Shown: positions 1 through 11,967, counted from the first letter of the stretch. The stretch is DNA of 64,000 nucleotides from Brachybacterium epidermidis (GCF_015209585.1 NZ_JADEYR010000008.1:1-64000); one strand, 5' to 3'. Numbers and translations: made by a program. The notes: generated by a model from the letters alone, not told the origin.

Positions 1-11
1 GGGGACGACGC

Positions 12-46
12 GACCGGGCGCCTCGCGGATCGCGGGGCGCCCGGTC
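12..46 (-). terminator. hairpin downstream of eno
   Basis: A perfect 11-bp stem (12-22 pairs with 36-46) with a 13-nt loop lies 31 bp past the enolase stop codon. No T-tract follows, as is common for actinobacterial terminators, so the assignment rests on position and stem strength. Confidence 0.5.
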
Positions 47-76
47 GTCTCGAAGTCATGCCCGCAGGATACGACC

Positions 77-2222
<2,146 letters not shown>

Positions 2223-2226
<4 letters not shown>

Positions 2227-5200
2227 GAGGCCGAGGCTACCGAGGCGGGGACCAGGGTGCGCAGCACCGCCCGTGCCCAGTCCAGCAGTTCGTGGTCGCG
2301 CAGCTCGGTGCCGCCCACGCGCGCGGTGGTGGGACGCGGCACCAGCACCTGTCGGGTGGCGGGCTTGAGCACGGTGCCCGGGTACAGGCGCTTGATCCGC
2401 AGCGCGGCGGAGTCCGGCACCTCCAGGTGTGCGAAGCGGATCATCTTGCCCTGGGCCTGGACCTCCTCGACACCGGCGGCGCGGGCGTCGATCCGGAAGC
2501 GGGCCACGTCCAGCAGCACCTCAACCGGGGCCGGCGGGGCACCGTAGCGATCGGTGAGCTCGGCCCGCACCTGCTCGATCTCCTCGACCTCCCGCACGGC
2601 GGAGAGCTTCGAGTACGCCTCCAGCCGCAGCCGTTCGGAGCCGATGTAGTCGTGCGGGATGTGGGCGTCCAGCGGGAGCTCCACCCGGATCTCCTTCTCG
2701 GGGGCGCCGCCCTCGCCGCGGAAGGCGGCCACGGCCTCGCCGACCATCCGCACGTACAGGTCGAAGCCCACCCCGGCGATGTGCCCGGACTGCTCTCCGC
2801 CCAGCAGGTTGCCCGCACCGCGGATCTCCAGATCCTTCATGGCCACCTGCATGCCGGCGCCCAGGTCCGTGTTGGTGGCCAGGGTGGTCAGCCGGTCGTG
2901 CGCGGTCTCGGTCAGCGGCCTGGAGCCGTCGTAGAGGAAGTAGGCGTAGGCGCGCTCGGAGGAGCGCCCCACCCGGCCTCGCAGCTGGTGCAGCTGGCTG
3001 AGACCGAACTTGTCGGCGTTCTCCACGATCAAGGTGTTGGCGTTGGCGATGTCCAGGCCGGTCTCGACGATGGTGGTGCACACCAGCACGTCGAACTCCT
3101 TCTCCCAGAAGTCGATGATCACCCGTTCCAGCTGGTGCTCGTTCATCTTGCCGTGCGCCACCTGCACGCGGGCATCGGGCACCAGCTCGCGCAGGTGCTG
3201 GGCCGTGCGGTCGATGTCCTCCACCCGGTTGTGGATGTAGAACACCTGGCCGTCCCGCAGCAGCTCGCGGCGGATCGCGGCGGTGACCTGCTTGTCGTCC
3301 TGGACCCCGACGTAGGTGAGCACGGGATGGCGCTCCTCCGGCGGGGTGGCCAGGATCGACATCTCGCGGATGCCGGTGACGGCCATCTCCAGGGTGCGCG
3401 GGATCGGGGTGGCGCTCATGGCCAGCACGTCCACGTTCGTGCGCAGGGCCTTCAGGGTCTCCTTGTGCTCCACGCCGAAGCGCTGCTCCTCGTCGACGAT
3501 CAGCAGGCCCAGGTCCTTGAACCGCACCTGCCCGGTCAGCAGACGGTGGGTGCCGATCACCACGTCGACGCTGCCGTCGGCGATGCCGTCGATGGTGGCC
3601 TGGGAGTCGGCCGGGGACTGGAAGCGGGACAGGCCCCGCACGGTGACGGGAAAGCCGGTGTACCGCTCGGTGAAGGTGTCCAGGTGCTGCTGGGCCAGCA
3701 GCGTCGTGGGGGCCAGCACGGCGACCTGCTTGCCGTCCTGGACGGCCTTGAAGGCCGCGCGCACGGCGATCTCGGTCTTGCCGTAGCCGACGTCGCCCAG
3801 GATCAGGCGGTCCATGGGGACGGGCTTCTCCATGTCGGCCTTGACGTCGTCGATGGTGACGAGCTGGTCCGGGGTCTCCGCGAACTCGAAGGCGTCCTCG
3901 AGCTCCCGCTGCCAGGGGGTGTCCGGGGCGAAGGAGTGCCCGGGCGCGGACTGCCGCGCCGAGTACAGGCGCACCAGCTCGTCGGCGATCTCGCGGATGG
4001 CCTTGCGGGCGCGGGACTTGGTCTTGGCCCAATCCGCCCCGCCCATGCGGTTGATCGACGGCTCCTCGCCGCCCACGTACTTGGTGACCTGGTCGAGCTG
4101 GTCGCTGGGCACGTAGAGCCGGTCCCCGGGCTGCCCCTTCTTGGAGGCCGCGTACTCGATGACCAGGTACTCGCGGGTGGTGCGCTTCGCTCCCGCACCC
4201 ACGGTGCGGCTGGTCATCTCCACGAAGCGACCCACGCCATGGTGGGCGTGGACCACGTGGTCCCCGGGCCGCAGCTGCAGGGGGTCCACCACGTTGCGGC
4301 GGCGGGTGGGCATCTTGCGCTCCTCGCCGCGACGGGCACCGGACTTGCCGGTCAGGTCCCGCTCCGAGGCGAGGATGATCTTGGCCGTCTCGTCGACCAG
4401 GCCCGCGGGGAAGGGACCGACGGTGACCACGGCCTCGCCGGGGACCACCGGTGCGTCGAGACGCTCCGCGTACACGGCGGGAAGCCCCTCGGCACGCAGG
4501 TTCTCCACGGCGTGACGGGCACCGCCCGGGCCCATCATGGTGGCGATCACGGACCAGCCCTCGCGGCGCCGCGCCTCGAGGTCCTTGGCGGCGTCCCCGG
4601 GCTTGCCGGAGTAGCCGGGGTGCGTGGTGGCCCTGGCGGTGACGTCCACATCGGTCTCGAGTCCGAAGGCGGCCAGGGTGAACCAGGGGCGGCCGCCCTT
4701 CCGCGCACGCTCGACGGCCTCGGCCAGCGGAACGAAGCTGGCATCGCCCACGTCGATGGGCAGCCCTCCCCCGGTGGCCGCGCTGGACCAGGCCGCGGCG
4801 AGGAACTCCTCGGTGGTGGAGACCAGCTCGTTCGCACGGCTGCGCACCTTCTCCGGCTCCAGCACCAGGAACCGGGCGCCGGCGGGCAGGACGTCGGAGA
4901 CCTGCTCCATCTGCTCCACCAGCACGGGGCTGAGGGACTCCATGCCCTCGGCGGCGATGCCCGCGGCGATGCGCAGCAGGATCTCGCGGGCGCCGGGGAG
5001 CTGTTCGGCCATGGCCCGGGCGCGCTCGCGCACCTGCGGGGTCAGCAGGATCTCGCGGCAGGGCGGGGCGTCCAGTCCGTGGGGCACGACCTCCAGGGAG
5101 CGCTGGTCGGCGACGGAGAAGTACCGCACTTCGTCGATCTCGTCGCCGAACAGGTCCACCCGCACCGGATGGGGCTCGGTCGGCGGGAACACGTCCAGGA

Positions 5201-5816
5201 TGCCGCCGCGCACGGCGAACTCCCCGCGCTTCTCCACCATGTCCACGCGCGCGTAGGCAGCGTCCGCCAGGGCCTGCACCAGGTCATCCAGGGGGTACTC
5301 GTCACCGGTGCGGGCGCGGACGGGCATCAGGTCGCCCAGACCCGTGGCGATCGGCTGCAGCAGGGTGCGCACGGGCATCAGCAGCACGTGCACGGGCTGC
5401 TCCGTCTCGGGGTGCGCGATGCGGCGCAGAGTGGCCAGGCGGCGGGCCACGGTGTCGGCTCGGGGCGAGAGCTTCTCGTGCGGGAGGGTCTCCCAGGCGG
5501 GCAGCTCCGCCAGGTGGTCAGTGCCCACCAGGCAGCTCAGGGCGGAGCGGATGTCCTCCGCCGAGCGGGTGGTGGGAGTGATCACGACCAGCGGGTGCTG
5601 GGCATCGGCGCGGCGCGCGAGATCTGCCACGGCGAAGGGGAACAGCCCCGTCGCCGCGACGATGCTGCCGCCCTCCCCGGTCTCGGAGCCCTCCTCGACG
5701 AGGGCGCGGATGGCGGTGAGGTCATCCCCCTGCGCGATGTGCTCGAGCAGCGGGCCCAGAGGGGCACGCCGCGCAGGGGCATCGGCAGGGTTGCGGCGGG
5801 CGGTGTCGGTGCTCAT
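2223..5816 (-). CDS. mfd: transcription-repair coupling factor Mfd
   Basis: ATP-dependent translocase that removes stalled RNA polymerase from damaged template strands and recruits UvrA/UvrB. The 1197-residue protein is full length. The order is an N-terminal UvrB-like region, the CarD-like RNAP-interacting domain ([20 protein letters not shown] near residue 520), then the RecG-like motor with Walker [10 protein letters not shown], the DEEQ box (VDEEQRFG), [12 protein letters not shown] and the motif VI region [13 protein letters not shown], and a C-terminal TRCF domain. The open frame extends to 6557, but ATG at 5816 is preferred because it overlaps the pth stop as ATGA. It is the middle gene of a pth-mfd-mazG coupled chain. 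Confidence 0.96.
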
Positions 5817-6427
5817 CGGGCCTCCCGGGAGTGGAAGTGCTGCTGGGCGGGAGCGAGGCCCTCGAGGACCAGCGCCTCCACCGCATCGGCGGCATCGGAG
5901 ATCAGCAGCTCGAGGGTGCGCCGCTCGGTGCTGGAGAAGGGTGCCAGGACGTGATCGGCGGTGTCGCGACTGCCCGGTGGACGGCCCACGCCCACCCGGA
6001 CGCGGAGGTAGTCCTTGGTGCCCAGCGCCTTGGAGATGTCGCGCAGGCCGTTGTGGCCGCCCTCCCCGCCGCCGCGCTTGAGGCGGATGGCGTCGAAGGG
6101 GATGTCCACCTCGTCGTGCACGACGACGACGCGCTCCGGGGGCACGTCGTAGTAGGCGGCCAGCGCCTTCACGGGGCCCCCGGAGACGTTCATGTAGGTG
6201 GTGGTCTTGGCCAGGACCACGCGCTCGTCGGCGCCGGGGATGCCCAGCCGCCCCTCGAGCACCACGGCCTGGGCGCGACGCGCCGCCCCGAAGCGCCCAC
6301 CAGCGGCCTGCGCGATGTGGTCCACCACCATCTGGCCGACGTTGTGGCGGGTGGCGGCGTACTTCGGCCCGGGGTTGCCCAGGCCCACCACCAGGTGGGT
6401 GCCGCTGAGGCGATCGGCCGAGTTCAT
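5813..6427 (-). CDS. pth: peptidyl-tRNA hydrolase
   Basis: Releases tRNA from prematurely dissociated peptidyl-tRNAs in the cytosol. At 204 residues it is standard length. It shows the family start [20 protein letters not shown] (catalytic His in RHNVG), [21 protein letters not shown] with the catalytic Asp, and [16 protein letters not shown] at 6427 is selected over an upstream in-frame start because AAGGAG stands at SD distance and the product then begins just before the conserved core. Its stop overlaps the mfd start (ATGA). A 205-bp gap with direct repeats and a hairpin separates it from rplY, so it probably has its own promoter. Confidence 0.95.
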   Translation of the reverse strand: MNSADRLSGTHLVVGLGNPGPKYAATRHNVGQMVVDHIAQAAGGRFGAARRAQAVVLEGRLGIPGADERVVLAKTTTYMNVSGGPVKALAAYYDVPPERVVVVHDEVDIPFDAIRLKRGGGEGGHNGLRDISKALGTKDYLRVRVGVGRPPGSRDTADHVLAPFSSTERRTLELLISDAADAVEALVLEGLAPAQQHFHSREAR

Positions 6428-6491
6428 GCACAGCTCCTTGGGGCGATGAGCGATGGGCGGGGGATGCGGCGGAATGCGGCCGCAGGGCGAT

Positions 6492-6531
6492 ATGCGCACC
6501 AGGGCGGCATGCGCACCAGGGCGGCATGCGC
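6492..6531. repeat. 17-bp tandem direct repeat
   Basis: Two perfect adjacent copies of a 17-bp unit (atgcgcaccagggcggc, at 6492-6508 and 6509-6525) are followed by a partial third copy. They lie in the spacer upstream of pth. Function unknown; they may mark slippage or a regulatory site. Confidence 0.7.
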
Positions 6532-6564
6532 GCGGAGGCAGCACAGGGCCCCCGCAACGGTACC

Positions 6565-6592
6565 GGGGCGCCGCGCTCATGCGCGACGCCCC
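6565..6592 (-). terminator. hairpin downstream of rplY
   Basis: Stem 6565-6570/6587-6592 is extended by an inner 4-bp gcgc stem with a tcat loop. It lies 41 bp past the rplY stop and before pth. There is no T-run, so this is a plausible rather than certain terminator. Confidence 0.45.
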
Positions 6593-6632
6593 GGCGGCGT
6601 GTGTGAGGAACCGAGCGCGCGCCCGGTCCGGG

Positions 6633-7271
6633 TCACTCCTCCTCGGAGGCCTCCTCGGACTCCTCGCCCTCGGCGCCCTCGGACTCCTCGCCCTCGGTGC
6701 CCTCGGCGTCCTCGTCCTCGGTCTCCTCTTCCTCGGCGCGCGGGATGGACACGGCCACGACCAGCAGCTCGGCGTCGGTGACCAGATCGGAGCCCGCGGG
6801 AAGGGTGACGTCGCCGGCGAAGAGCTGGTAGCCCTCCTCGGTGCCCTCGACGTCGACCTCGATCTGCTCCGGGACGTTCATCGCGTCGGCGGAGAGGGTG
6901 AGGGTCTGAGCGTCGACCACGGCGATGGCCGGCGGGACCGGCTCACCGGTCAGGACCACGGGGATGTCGACCTCGACCTTCTCGCCCCTGCGGACCACGA
7001 TGAGGTCCAGGTGGGTGATCAGGCGCTTGAGCGGGTGGCGCTGGATGTCCTTGATCAGGGCCAACTTGGTCTCGCCACCGGGCAGGGCCAGCTCGATCAG
7101 GGCGTTGGGGTTGCGAGCCAGCAGCGCGGTCTCGTGACCGGGCAGGACCAGGTGGGTGGGATCCTCGCCGTGGCCGTACAGGACCGCGGGGATCTTGTCC
7201 TCGCGACGGATGCGGCGGGCGGCGCCCTTGCCGAACTCCTCGCGGAGCTCGATGTTCAGCTTCTCAGCCAT
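6633..7271 (-). CDS. rplY: 50S ribosomal protein bL25, long Ctc form
   Basis: Binds 5S rRNA in the large subunit. At 212 residues it is the long Ctc type: an N-terminal L25 beta-barrel (from [15 protein letters not shown] to about residue 92) followed by the TL5/CTC domain. It ends in a strongly acidic Glu-rich tail of about 35 residues that includes several EEE and EGEESE runs. ATG at 7271 is chosen because GAGGAGAA lies 6-7 nt upstream; an in-frame ATG at 7298 lacks an SD. In many Actinobacteria ctc stands beside pth and the PRPP synthetase gene prs, as in this stretch (prs at 8518-9498). Confidence 0.95.
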   Translation of the reverse strand: MAEKLNIELREEFGKGAARRIRREDKIPAVLYGHGEDPTHLVLPGHETALLARNPNALIELALPGGETKLALIKDIQRHPLKRLITHLDLIVVRRGEKVEVDIPVVLTGEPVPPAIAVVDAQTLTLSADAMNVPEQIEVDVEGTEEGYQLFAGDVTLPAGSDLVTDAELLVVAVSIPRAEEEETEDEDAEGTEGEESEGAEGEESEEASEEE

Positions 7272-7708
7272 GGGTTCTCCTCGGCGGTGGTGGGCCATCT
7301 CGGTTCTCGACGGCGAGAACGCGACGGCGCACGGACCGGCAGCCCAGGCATCCGCACCGCGTCGATCACGGAGCGGGCTGGCCCGCTCCCTCGCCGAAGT
7401 ACCCGGTCACCCTATCCCGTCCGGGCCGGCCATGGGAGATGGCCATGGGCCGCCGCCCTGCGATCTTGCTCACCGGGAACGGCGAAGCAGCGTGGAGGAC
7501 GACACAGGCCAGCGGGAGACGACGGCGCAGGAGCACGGGCGACAACGGCACCGGCCCGCGGGAGACGACGGCGCAGGACCGCAGGAGGCAACGGCACAGG
7601 CCAGCGGGAGATAACTGCGCAGGGCCACGGGAGACGGCGGAAGCGGCGGAGCCGGGTGGCTCCACCGCTTCCTGGTGGTGTGGTCGCGCTGTGGCGATGC
7701 TCAGAGGA
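7272..7708. other. intergenic region rplY-doxX with minisatellite
   Basis: This 437-bp gap holds the rplY promoter side (about 7272-7480), in which I see no clear gene, and then a degenerate 23-bp repeat array (listed separately). Open frames through the array differ between repeat copies because 23 is not a multiple of three, so I do not support a coding gene here. Confidence 0.6.
7509..7646. repeat. six-copy degenerate 23-bp tandem repeat
   Basis: Consecutive 23-bp units start at 7509, 7532, 7555, 7578, 7601 and 7624, with a weaker possible unit at 7486. The consensus is close to ccagcgggagacgacggcg followed by cagg; units 1, 3 and 5 are nearly identical in their first 11 bases. It lies in the non-coding gap between rplY and doxX, where both flanking genes point away to the left. 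Confidence 0.8.
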
Positions 7709-8119
7709 TCACTTGCGCGAGAGGAGGTAGTCCAGGGAGTAGCGGCCGGGGCCGGTCAGGAACAGGGTCACGCCCGGGACGAAGTAGTACAGCGAGGACT
7801 CGAAGGCGATGCCGCCGTGCTCGCCGATCCACCCGCCGGGGATGTTGAACAGGACGATGATGAAGACGAACATCAGCGCCATCAGGAAGGCGCAGATGCG
7901 GGTCATCAGGCCGAAGGCGAGGACGAAGCCCAGCAGCAGCTGGCCGGCCACGACCATGAAGCCGAACAGGGCGGGGGCGATGCTGCCGACGGGGGCCTCC
8001 GACATCATGCCGACGAAGCCGGAGTACCCGGTGGCCTTGGCCCAGCCGTGGAAGAAGAGGAGGAGCATCCCGAGACGAAGCACCAGCAGACCGGCGTCCT
8101 TCAGGGCCGGGTTCTCCAT
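7709..8119 (-). CDS. DoxX-family membrane protein, probable 5' frameshift
   Basis: A 136-residue hydrophobic protein with four predicted membrane segments (starting near LLVLRLGMLLLFF, FGFMVVAGQLLLGFVLAF, FLMALMFVFIIVLF and SLYYFVPGVTLFL), matching the DoxX/MauE-like quinone-linked membrane family. Its exact reaction is unknown. The intact start is probably not 8119. An ATG at 8214 with an upstream AAGGACGAGGA encodes MSTPAVATDTP, and a missing base in the run of five G at 8182-8186 (plus strand) would join it in frame to TTRSRNPLVRFITLDF directly before the listed Met. As given, translation from 8214 ends early, so the gene is either damaged, mis-sequenced or restarts internally. Confidence 0.75.
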   Translation of the reverse strand: MENPALKDAGLLVLRLGMLLLFFHGWAKATGYSGFVGMMSEAPVGSIAPALFGFMVVAGQLLLGFVLAFGLMTRICAFLMALMFVFIIVLFNIPGGWIGEHGGIAFESSLYYFVPGVTLFLTGPGRYSLDYLLSRK

Positions 8120-8214
8120 GAAGTCCAGGGTGATGAACCGGACCAGCGGGTTGCGGGAGCGGGTGGTGTCCGCGGTGGTGCGGGGGTATCGGTGGCGACG
8201 GCGGGAGTAGACAT

Positions 8215-8517
8215 GTCGTCCTCGTCCTTGCTGTGGGGAGTTATCGGGAAGTCAGAGGAGTCCTGCTGACACCGAGAATTCTTCCGGCCGAGATTTTGTC
8301 AGGAAGGGACAAACGTCCGTGCGGAGCACTTCTCGAGAAGGTGATCCATTGCACGTCGTCTCGGTCAGGATCGGGCACCAGCGAGTCTCGCCCGCAGCGC
8401 TGCACGGCGCGACACGCGAGGGCGACGACGGCGAATCCCCCGATCTCCACCGGGGGCGGCGGGATTCGGGGGATTCGGCGTCGAGCCCGGCGGCGTGTCG
8501 CGCAGTGCCGTGGAGGC
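8215..8517. other. intergenic region doxX-prs
   Basis: A 303-bp stretch. Its left part is the presumed doxX promoter, including an AT-richer patch around 8270-8300. Its right part holds the prs terminator hairpin. I see no convincing gene in it on either strand. Confidence 0.6.
8432..8468 (-). terminator. hairpin downstream of prs
   Basis: An 8-bp outer stem (8432-8439 with 8461-8468) encloses a C-rich/G-rich inner arm, about 50 bp past the prs stop. No T-tract is present. Confidence 0.4.
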
Positions 8518-9498
8518 TCAGACCTCACCGTCGAAGAGGCTGGTCACCGAGCCGTCGTCGAACACGGCGCGGATGGCGCGGGCGATCAGCGGGGCGATCG
8601 ACAGCTGGGTGAGTCGGTCGAACTGCTTCTCCTCCGGGATCGGCAGGGTGTTGGTGCACACCACCTCCCGCACGGAGCTGTTCTTCAAGCGCTCCGTGGC
8701 GGGTGCGGAGAGGATGCCGTGGGTGGTGGCGATGACCACCGAGTCCGCACCGTGGCCCATCAGGGCATCGGCGGCCTGGACGATGGTGCCGCCGGTGTCG
8801 ACCATGTCGTCCACCAGGATGCAGGTCTTCCCGGAGACCTCGCCGATCACGCGCTTGGCCACGGCCTGGTTGGGCCGGTTGATGTCGCGGGACTTGTGGA
8901 TGAACGCCAGGCCCACGCCGCCCAGCTTCTTGGCCCACTGCTCGGCCACGCGGATGCGGCCGGCATCCGGGGAGACCACCACGACGTCCTCCTGGCCGTA
9001 CTTGCCGGCCACGTAGTCGGCGAGGATCGGCAGGGCCATCAGGTGATCCACCGGACGGTCGAAGTACCCCTGCACCTGCGGGGCGTGCAGGTCTACGGAG
9101 ATCATCCGGTCGATACCGGCGGTCTGGTACAGATCGGCCACCAGACGGGCGGAGATCGGCTCGCGGCCGCGGTGCTTCTTGTCCTGCCGGGCGTAGGGGA
9201 AGCTGGGGGCGATCGCGGTGATGCGCTTGGCGGAGGCCCGCTTGAGCGCGTCGATCATGATCAGGTGCTCCATCAGCCAGGTGTTGATGGGGGCGGGGTG
9301 GGACTGCAGAACGAACGCATCGGTGCCGCGCACGGACTCGCCGTAGCGCACGTAGATCTCGCCGTTGGCGAAGTCCCAGGCGTCCATCGGGAGCACCTCG
9401 ACGCCGAGCTCCTCGGAGACCTGCTGGGCCAGTTCGGGGTGAGCCCGGCCGGTGGCGAGCACCAGGCGCTTCTCTCCGGTGGTGACGATTCCGCTCAT
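8518..9498 (-). CDS. prs: ribose-phosphate pyrophosphokinase (PRPP synthetase)
   Basis: Makes PRPP from ribose 5-phosphate and ATP for nucleotide, His and Trp synthesis. The 326-residue protein shows the class I landmarks: the ATP-binding QDKKHRGREPISARLVADL, the divalent-cation site in SVDLHAPQVQGYFDRPVDHL, VVVSPDAGRIRVAE, and the PRPP-binding loop CILVDDMVDTGGTI. ATG at 9498 overlaps the glmU stop (ATGA), so it is translated from the glmU message. The glmU-prs pair is a widespread actinobacterial arrangement that links cell-wall UDP-GlcNAc supply to nucleotide synthesis. Confidence 0.96.
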   Translation of the reverse strand: MSGIVTTGEKRLVLATGRAHPELAQQVSEELGVEVLPMDAWDFANGEIYVRYGESVRGTDAFVLQSHPAPINTWLMEHLIMIDALKRASAKRITAIAPSFPYARQDKKHRGREPISARLVADLYQTAGIDRMISVDLHAPQVQGYFDRPVDHLMALPILADYVAGKYGQEDVVVVSPDAGRIRVAEQWAKKLGGVGLAFIHKSRDINRPNQAVAKRVIGEVSGKTCILVDDMVDTGGTIVQAADALMGHGADSVVIATTHGILSAPATERLKNSSVREVVCTNTLPIPEEKQFDRLTQLSIAPLIARAIRAVFDDGSVTSLFDGEV

Positions 9499-10994
9499 CG
9501 CTGCAGGTGCTCCTTGTTGTCGTCGGCGTCCGGCCCGGCGGTTGACTCGGCCCCGGGCCCGCTCTGGGCGGCCAGGGCCGCGCGTGCCGCGTCCTCGGCC
9601 GCCGTCCCGGCACGTCGTCTCAGGGTCCATCCTTCCACGTTCCGCTGCGCCACCGCGTTCACGGCCAGCGCCCCGGGCGGTACGTCCTTGCGCACCACGG
9701 TGCCCGCCCCGGTGGCCGCACCGTCCCCGATGGCGACGGGTGCGACGAGCACGCTGTCGGAGCCGACGCGCACGTGCTTGCCCACCGTGGTGCGGTGCTT
9801 CTTCTGGCCGTCGTAGTTGGCAAAGATCGTGGCGGCACCGATGTTGGTGCCCTCCCCGATCTCGGCATCACCGACGTAGCTCAGGTGCGGCACCTTGGCG
9901 TCCTCGCCGATCTGGGCGTTCTTGGTCTCCACGAACCCGCCGATCTTGCCGCGGGCACCCAGGGCGGTGCCGGGCCGCAGGTACGTGAAGGGGCCCACGG
10001 TGGCCTCCGGTCCGATCACGGCGAGCACGGAGTGGGTGCGCACCACCTCGGCGCGGGCACCCACCTCGGTGTCGCGCAGTGTGCAGTCGGGGCCGATCAC
10101 GGCGTCCTCACCGATGTCGGTGGCGCCGTGCAACTGCACGCCCGGCAGGATCACGGCATCGGTGCCGATGGAGACATCGGCGTCGATCCAGGTGGTGGAG
10201 GGGTCCACGATGGTGACCCCTGCCCGCATGTGGCGCTCCAGGATGCGGCGGTTCATCTCCGCGCCGAGCTGGGCGAGCTGCACGCGGTCGTTGGCGCCCT
10301 CGACCATCATGGCGTCCTCGGTGACCATGGCCCGAACGGTCCGGCCGTCGGAGCGCGCGATGCCCAGAACGTCGGTGAGGTACATCTCGCCCTGGGCGTT
10401 GTCGGTGCCGATGCGCCCCAGGGCATCCCGCAGCACCTGCAGGTCGAAGGCGTAGATGCCGGAGTTGATCTCGTCGATCCCGCGTTGGGACTCGGTGGCG
10501 TCCTTGTGCTCGACGATGCCGACCACCTCGGTGCCGTCGTCGCTGCGCAGGATGCGGCCGTACCCGGTGGGATCGGCCACCCGGGCGCTGAGCACGGTGA
10601 CCGCGGCGCCGGCCTGCTCATGCGCGGCGACCAGCTCGCGCAGGGTGCCGGCCTCCAGCAGCGGGACGTCCCCGTAGGTGACCAGGACCGTACCGGAGGA
10701 GGCGCTGACCTTCTCCAGCCCGCACTGGACGGCGCGGCCCGTGCCGGGGATCTCGTCCTGATCGGCGATGGTGACCTCGGGCGCATGGTCGGCCAGGTGC
10801 TGGATCAGCCGCTCGCGCTCGTGGCGCACCACCACCACCAGCTCGGCGGGACCGGTCCCCTCGGCGGCGGTGATGGCGTGCCCCAGCAGGGACCGGCCAC
10901 CGATCGGGTGCAGCACCTTGGGGGTGCGGGACTTCATGCGGGTCCCGGCCCCGGCGGCCAGGACGACGACTGCGGCGGGCGCGGAGGTTTCCAC
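9495..10994 (-). CDS. glmU: bifunctional GlmU: GlcN-1-P acetyltransferase / GlcNAc-1-P uridyltransferase
   Basis: Makes UDP-GlcNAc for peptidoglycan. The 499-residue protein has an N-terminal uridyltransferase (VVVLAAGAGTRMKSRTPKVL at residues 10-30; VTYGDVPLLE) and a C-terminal left-handed beta-helix acetyltransferase from about residue 265 (hexapeptide repeats; YLRPGT, NAQIGEDAKVPHLSYVGDAE, NIGAATIFANYDGQKKHRT). The start is taken as GTG at 10994 because GAGGAG stands about 10 nt upstream; a further in-frame start at 11033 lacks an SD. A Gly/Ala/Asp-rich tail of about 35 residues follows the catalytic domain. Confidence 0.95.
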   Translation of the reverse strand: METSAPAAVVVLAAGAGTRMKSRTPKVLHPIGGRSLLGHAITAAEGTGPAELVVVVRHERERLIQHLADHAPEVTIADQDEIPGTGRAVQCGLEKVSASSGTVLVTYGDVPLLEAGTLRELVAAHEQAGAAVTVLSARVADPTGYGRILRSDDGTEVVGIVEHKDATESQRGIDEINSGIYAFDLQVLRDALGRIGTDNAQGEMYLTDVLGIARSDGRTVRAMVTEDAMMVEGANDRVQLAQLGAEMNRRILERHMRAGVTIVDPSTTWIDADVSIGTDAVILPGVQLHGATDIGEDAVIGPDCTLRDTEVGARAEVVRTHSVLAVIGPEATVGPFTYLRPGTALGARGKIGGFVETKNAQIGEDAKVPHLSYVGDAEIGEGTNIGAATIFANYDGQKKHRTTVGKHVRVGSDSVLVAPVAIGDGAATGAGTVVRKDVPPGALAVNAVAQRNVEGWTLRRRAGTAAEDAARAALAAQSGPGAESTAGPDADDNKEHLQR

Positions 10995-11062
10995 GTCGGC
11001 GGCTCCTCGGATCGACAACGGGTGTCTGGCCACCGCACTGCGCAGAACAGCGTCGATGGTCG

Positions 11063-11134
11063 TTCCGCCATCAGGACTCGAACCTGAAACATCAGAACCA
11101 AAATCTGAGGTGTTGCCGATTACACCATGGCGGA
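11063..11134 (-). tRNA. tRNA-Gln (anticodon TTG)
   Basis: A cloverleaf reads on the minus strand: a 7-bp acceptor TCCGCCA/TGGCGGA, an anticodon arm with loop TTTTGGT presenting TTG (Gln, CAA codons), and the T-loop GGTTCGAATCC. The CCA end is not encoded. It stands alone between glmU and the divergently read tetR gene. Confidence 0.93.
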
Positions 11135-11217
11135 TCCGCTCCCTCGGTGACCGCCGACGGGAAGCACCGCCACCGGCCGGGACGCGTGCCCGATCCTATC
11201 CGTGGGAGACTCCGGGC

Positions 11218-11865
11218 ATGTCCCAGACGGATGCACCACGGACCCGCTCCGCCCGGATGACGGGCCGGGAGCGCCGCGAGCAGCTGGTGGCCGTGGGTCG
11301 TCGTCTCTTCGCCGAGAAGGGCTACGACGCCACCAGCGTGGAGGAGATCGCCGCGCGCGCGAAGGTGTCCAAGCCGCTCGTGTACGAGCACTTCGGGGGC
11401 AAGGAGGGGCTGTACGCGGTGGTGGTGGACCGCGAGATCGCCACCCTGCTGGCGGTGCTGGAGGAATCCCTGAAGGACCAGCGCATCCACCCCCGGCTGC
11501 TGATGGAGCAGGCGGCCATGGCGTTCCTGTCCTACATCGACGAGCACGAGGACGGCTTCCGGATCCTGGTGCGCGACTCCCCCGTCTCCCAGAGCGGGGG
11601 CACCTTCTCGGCCCTGCTGACGGATGTGGTCCGGCGCACCGAGCACATCCTGGTGGCCCAGTTCAAGCTGCGCGCCTATCCCACGCGCGATGCGCCGCTG
11701 TACGCGCAGATGCTGGTGGGGATGGTCGCGTACACCGGGCAGTGGTGGCTGGAGACCCGCAGCCCCGCCAAGGAGGTGGTCGCCGCTCGCATGGTCAATC
11801 TCTCCTGGCACGGACTGGGGGCGCTCGAGAAGAAGCCGGAGCTCGGGCGGCGGCCCGCGGGCTGA
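11218..11865 (+). CDS. TetR-family transcriptional regulator
   Basis: A 215-residue regulator. The N-terminal HTH spans about residues 20-65 (RREQLVAVGRRLFAEKGYDA, then SVEEIAARAKVSKPLVYEHF and GGKEGLYAVVVDRE), followed by an all-helical ligand-binding domain. ATG at 11218 is chosen as the start of the conserved part; the frame is open far upstream but overlaps the tRNA. The ligand and targets cannot be read from the sequence. It reads toward the MarR and ABC-F genes, though these have their own starts and signals. Its stop codon falls inside a 20-bp tandem duplication. Confidence 0.88.
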   Translation: MSQTDAPRTRSARMTGRERREQLVAVGRRLFAEKGYDATSVEEIAARAKVSKPLVYEHFGGKEGLYAVVVDREIATLLAVLEESLKDQRIHPRLLMEQAAMAFLSYIDEHEDGFRILVRDSPVSQSGGTFSALLTDVVRRTEHILVAQFKLRAYPTRDAPLYAQMLVGMVAYTGQWWLETRSPAKEVVAARMVNLSWHGLGALEKKPELGRRPAG

Positions 11866-11898
11866 GCAGGCGGCGCGCGGGCTGAGCAGGCGGCGCGC
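11856..11898. repeat. 20-bp tandem duplication at the end of tetR
   Basis: Unit gctgagcaggcggcgcgcgg occurs at 11861-11880 and again at 11881-11898. The first copy contains the tetR stop codon, and the second offers the same stop in the same context. It is probably a recent slippage duplication. Confidence 0.75.
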
Positions 11899-11954
11899 CT
11901 GGGGCCGCCGCAGGGCAGCTCATCGAGCACGGCGGCACGCACGAGTCGGCCCCT

Positions 11955-11960
11955 CTAGAC
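11955..11960 (+). promoter_or_regulatory. -10 TAGACT of leaderless marR transcript
   Basis: TAGACT ends 7 nt before the marR ATG at 11968 and no SD is present, so transcription should start at or next to the start codon. Confidence 0.55.
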
Positions 11961-11967
11961 TCGATCC

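Noticed and set aside
7509-7646. CRISPR array
   Set aside because: The 23-bp units are contiguous without spacers, degenerate, and no cas gene is in the window.
11063-11134. tRNA-Gln as attachment site for the nearby genes
   Set aside because: No duplicate of the tRNA 3' end and no integrase is seen; neighbours are ordinary core or regulator genes.
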